Assembly: GCA_025936015.1 (NCBI GenBank)
Contig: JAICUE010000167.1
Coordinates: 1 to 6,086, forward strand
From: Gemmatimonadaceae bacterium
GTDB lineage: Bacteria; Gemmatimonadota; Gemmatimonadetes; Gemmatimonadales; Gemmatimonadaceae
Direction of reading: 5' to 3'
DNA: 6,086 nt
Made by a program: the position numbers and the translations under genes
Shown: one piece after another, positions 5,383 to 6,086 of the stretch
Layout: every line of letters starts with the position of its first letter
Position numbering within the stretch: the stretch's first letter is position 1
The notes under the pieces: generated by a model
Database searches by the model: none
Told to the model about the DNA's origin: nothing
What the model saw: the letters and a program-made list of their open reading frames with translations, nothing else

Positions 5383-6086
5383 TCCTCATCGGTGAGCTGT
5401 CGCTCTGGGTCGCCGTGGTCATGGCGGCCTGGACGAGCACCGTTTCGTTCGCTGGCGGCAAGCTGCGCCGAGCGGACCTGATTGCCAGCGGCGAGCGCGG
5501 CCTCTATTCGACGTTCGCCCTCGTTCTCCTCGCGTCGATCGGGCTCTGGACCGCCCTACTCAGCCACGACTTCTCCCTCGAGTACGTCGCGTCGAACACC
5601 AGCCGCAACATGCCGGGGGTGTACGTCTTCGCCGCGTTCTGGGGCGGTCAGGCCGGATCGCTGCTCTTCTGGGCGCTGATCCTCTCCTTCTACTCGACCA
5701 TCGCGGTGTTCAGCAGCCGCGGCCGGTCGCGAGCGATGATGCCGTGGGTGACCGGAACGTTAGGCATCGTCATCCTGTTCTTCCTGTTGACGGCCTGCCT
5801 CGGCGCGAACCCGTACACGCGGCTCCCCTTCGTTCCGCTCGACGGTCGCGGGCTGAATCCGCAGCTGCAGAACCCGGGGATGGCGATCCATCCGCCGAAC
5901 CTGTACCTCGGCTACGTCGCGACGACGATTCCGTTCGCCTTCGCGATCGGCGCACTCGTGACGCGGCGGCTCGACAACGAGTGGCTGGCGGCCGTGCGGC
6001 GCTGGGCACTGGTGTCGTGGTTCTTCCTCACCATCGGCATCACGTTAGGCATGTGGTGGGCGTACGTCGAGCTCGGCTGGGGCGGC
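5379..6086 (+). CDS. ccmF: cytochrome c haem lyase subunit CcmF, 3' truncated
   Basis: CcmF is a polytopic membrane protein that takes haem from holo-CcmE and, with CcmH/CcmI, joins it to the CxxCH of apocytochrome c. The 236 codons present run off the window edge; full CcmF proteins have about 650 residues. Visible features: N-terminal membrane helices (about 1-20 and 44-62), a conserved block NTSRNMPGVYVFAAFWGGQ (73-91), a hydrophobic helix (93-110), another at 124-142, then the periplasmic segment NPYTRLPF and PLDGRGLNPQLQNPGMAIHP (153-172), where His171 corresponds to E. coli periplasmic haem ligand His173. The window ends in GMWWAYVELGWGG, the opening of the haem-handling WWD domain. The GTG at 5379 overlaps the ccmE stop by 4 bases (GTGA), implying coupled translation; no Shine-Dalgarno is clear. 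Two CGTTAGGC words (5758, 6043) encode Thr-Leu-Gly in this gene. Confidence 0.96.
   Translation, partial: MILIGELSLWVAVVMAAWTSTVSFAGGKLRRADLIASGERGLYSTFALVLLASIGLWTALLSHDFSLEYVASNTSRNMPGVYVFAAFWGGQAGSLLFWALILSFYSTIAVFSSRGRSRAMMPWVTGTLGIVILFFLLTACLGANPYTRLPFVPLDGRGLNPQLQNPGMAIHPPNLYLGYVATTIPFAFAIGALVTRRLDNEWLAAVRRWALVSWFFLTIGITLGMWWAYVELGWGG

Noticed and set aside
1..6086. tRNA, rRNA, CRISPR array or phage/defence genes
   Set aside because: No cloverleaf, regularly spaced repeats or rRNA-like stretch was seen. The genes found are housekeeping types.

Overview
The window is a GC-rich bacterial chromosomal segment with dense genes, frequent GTG starts and short overlaps. It looks like an environmental bacterium. 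The gene complement (poxvirus-type topoisomerase IB, System I cytochrome c maturation with a Cys-type CcmE) and the general style make Gemmatimonadota my best guess, but this is an inference and no rRNA or other marker is present. All complete or partial genes that I can support are on the + strand.

Layout: (1) 1-696 is the 3' part of a DNA topoisomerase IB gene with all five catalytic positions visible. (2) 697-988 is non-coding and holds a 28-bp inverted repeat (740-767 / 854-881) built from CACGGAGG units, which resembles a dispersed intergenic repeat class. (3) 989-2077 is mtnA (methionine salvage), overlapping by 11 bp the start of (4) glpK, 2067-3551 (glycerol kinase). (5) 3581-4516 is one open frame that joins a uracil-DNA-glycosylase-superfamily enzyme to a YfiM/DUF2279-like exported domain with its own signal-peptide-like segment. 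The second part may be a separate gene starting at 4172. (6) 4621-4848 is a small charged helical protein of unknown function behind a possible promoter. (7) 4927-5382 is ccmE and 5379-6086 is the start of ccmF. They overlap by 4 bp and form the beginning of a cytochrome c maturation operon that runs off the right edge.

How the genes work together: ccmE and ccmF act in the same pathway. CcmE carries haem and CcmF helps attach it to apocytochrome c. mtnA and glpK are probably co-transcribed, but they have no obvious shared pathway. The topoisomerase, glycosylase and small protein look like independent housekeeping genes.

The most unusual signals are an 8-bp word CGTTAGGC that occurs seven times (plus one near copy) and accounts for five of the six in-frame TTA leucine codons I found; the in-frame glycosylase/YfiM-like fusion; the Cys-type CcmE; and the inverted-repeat element.
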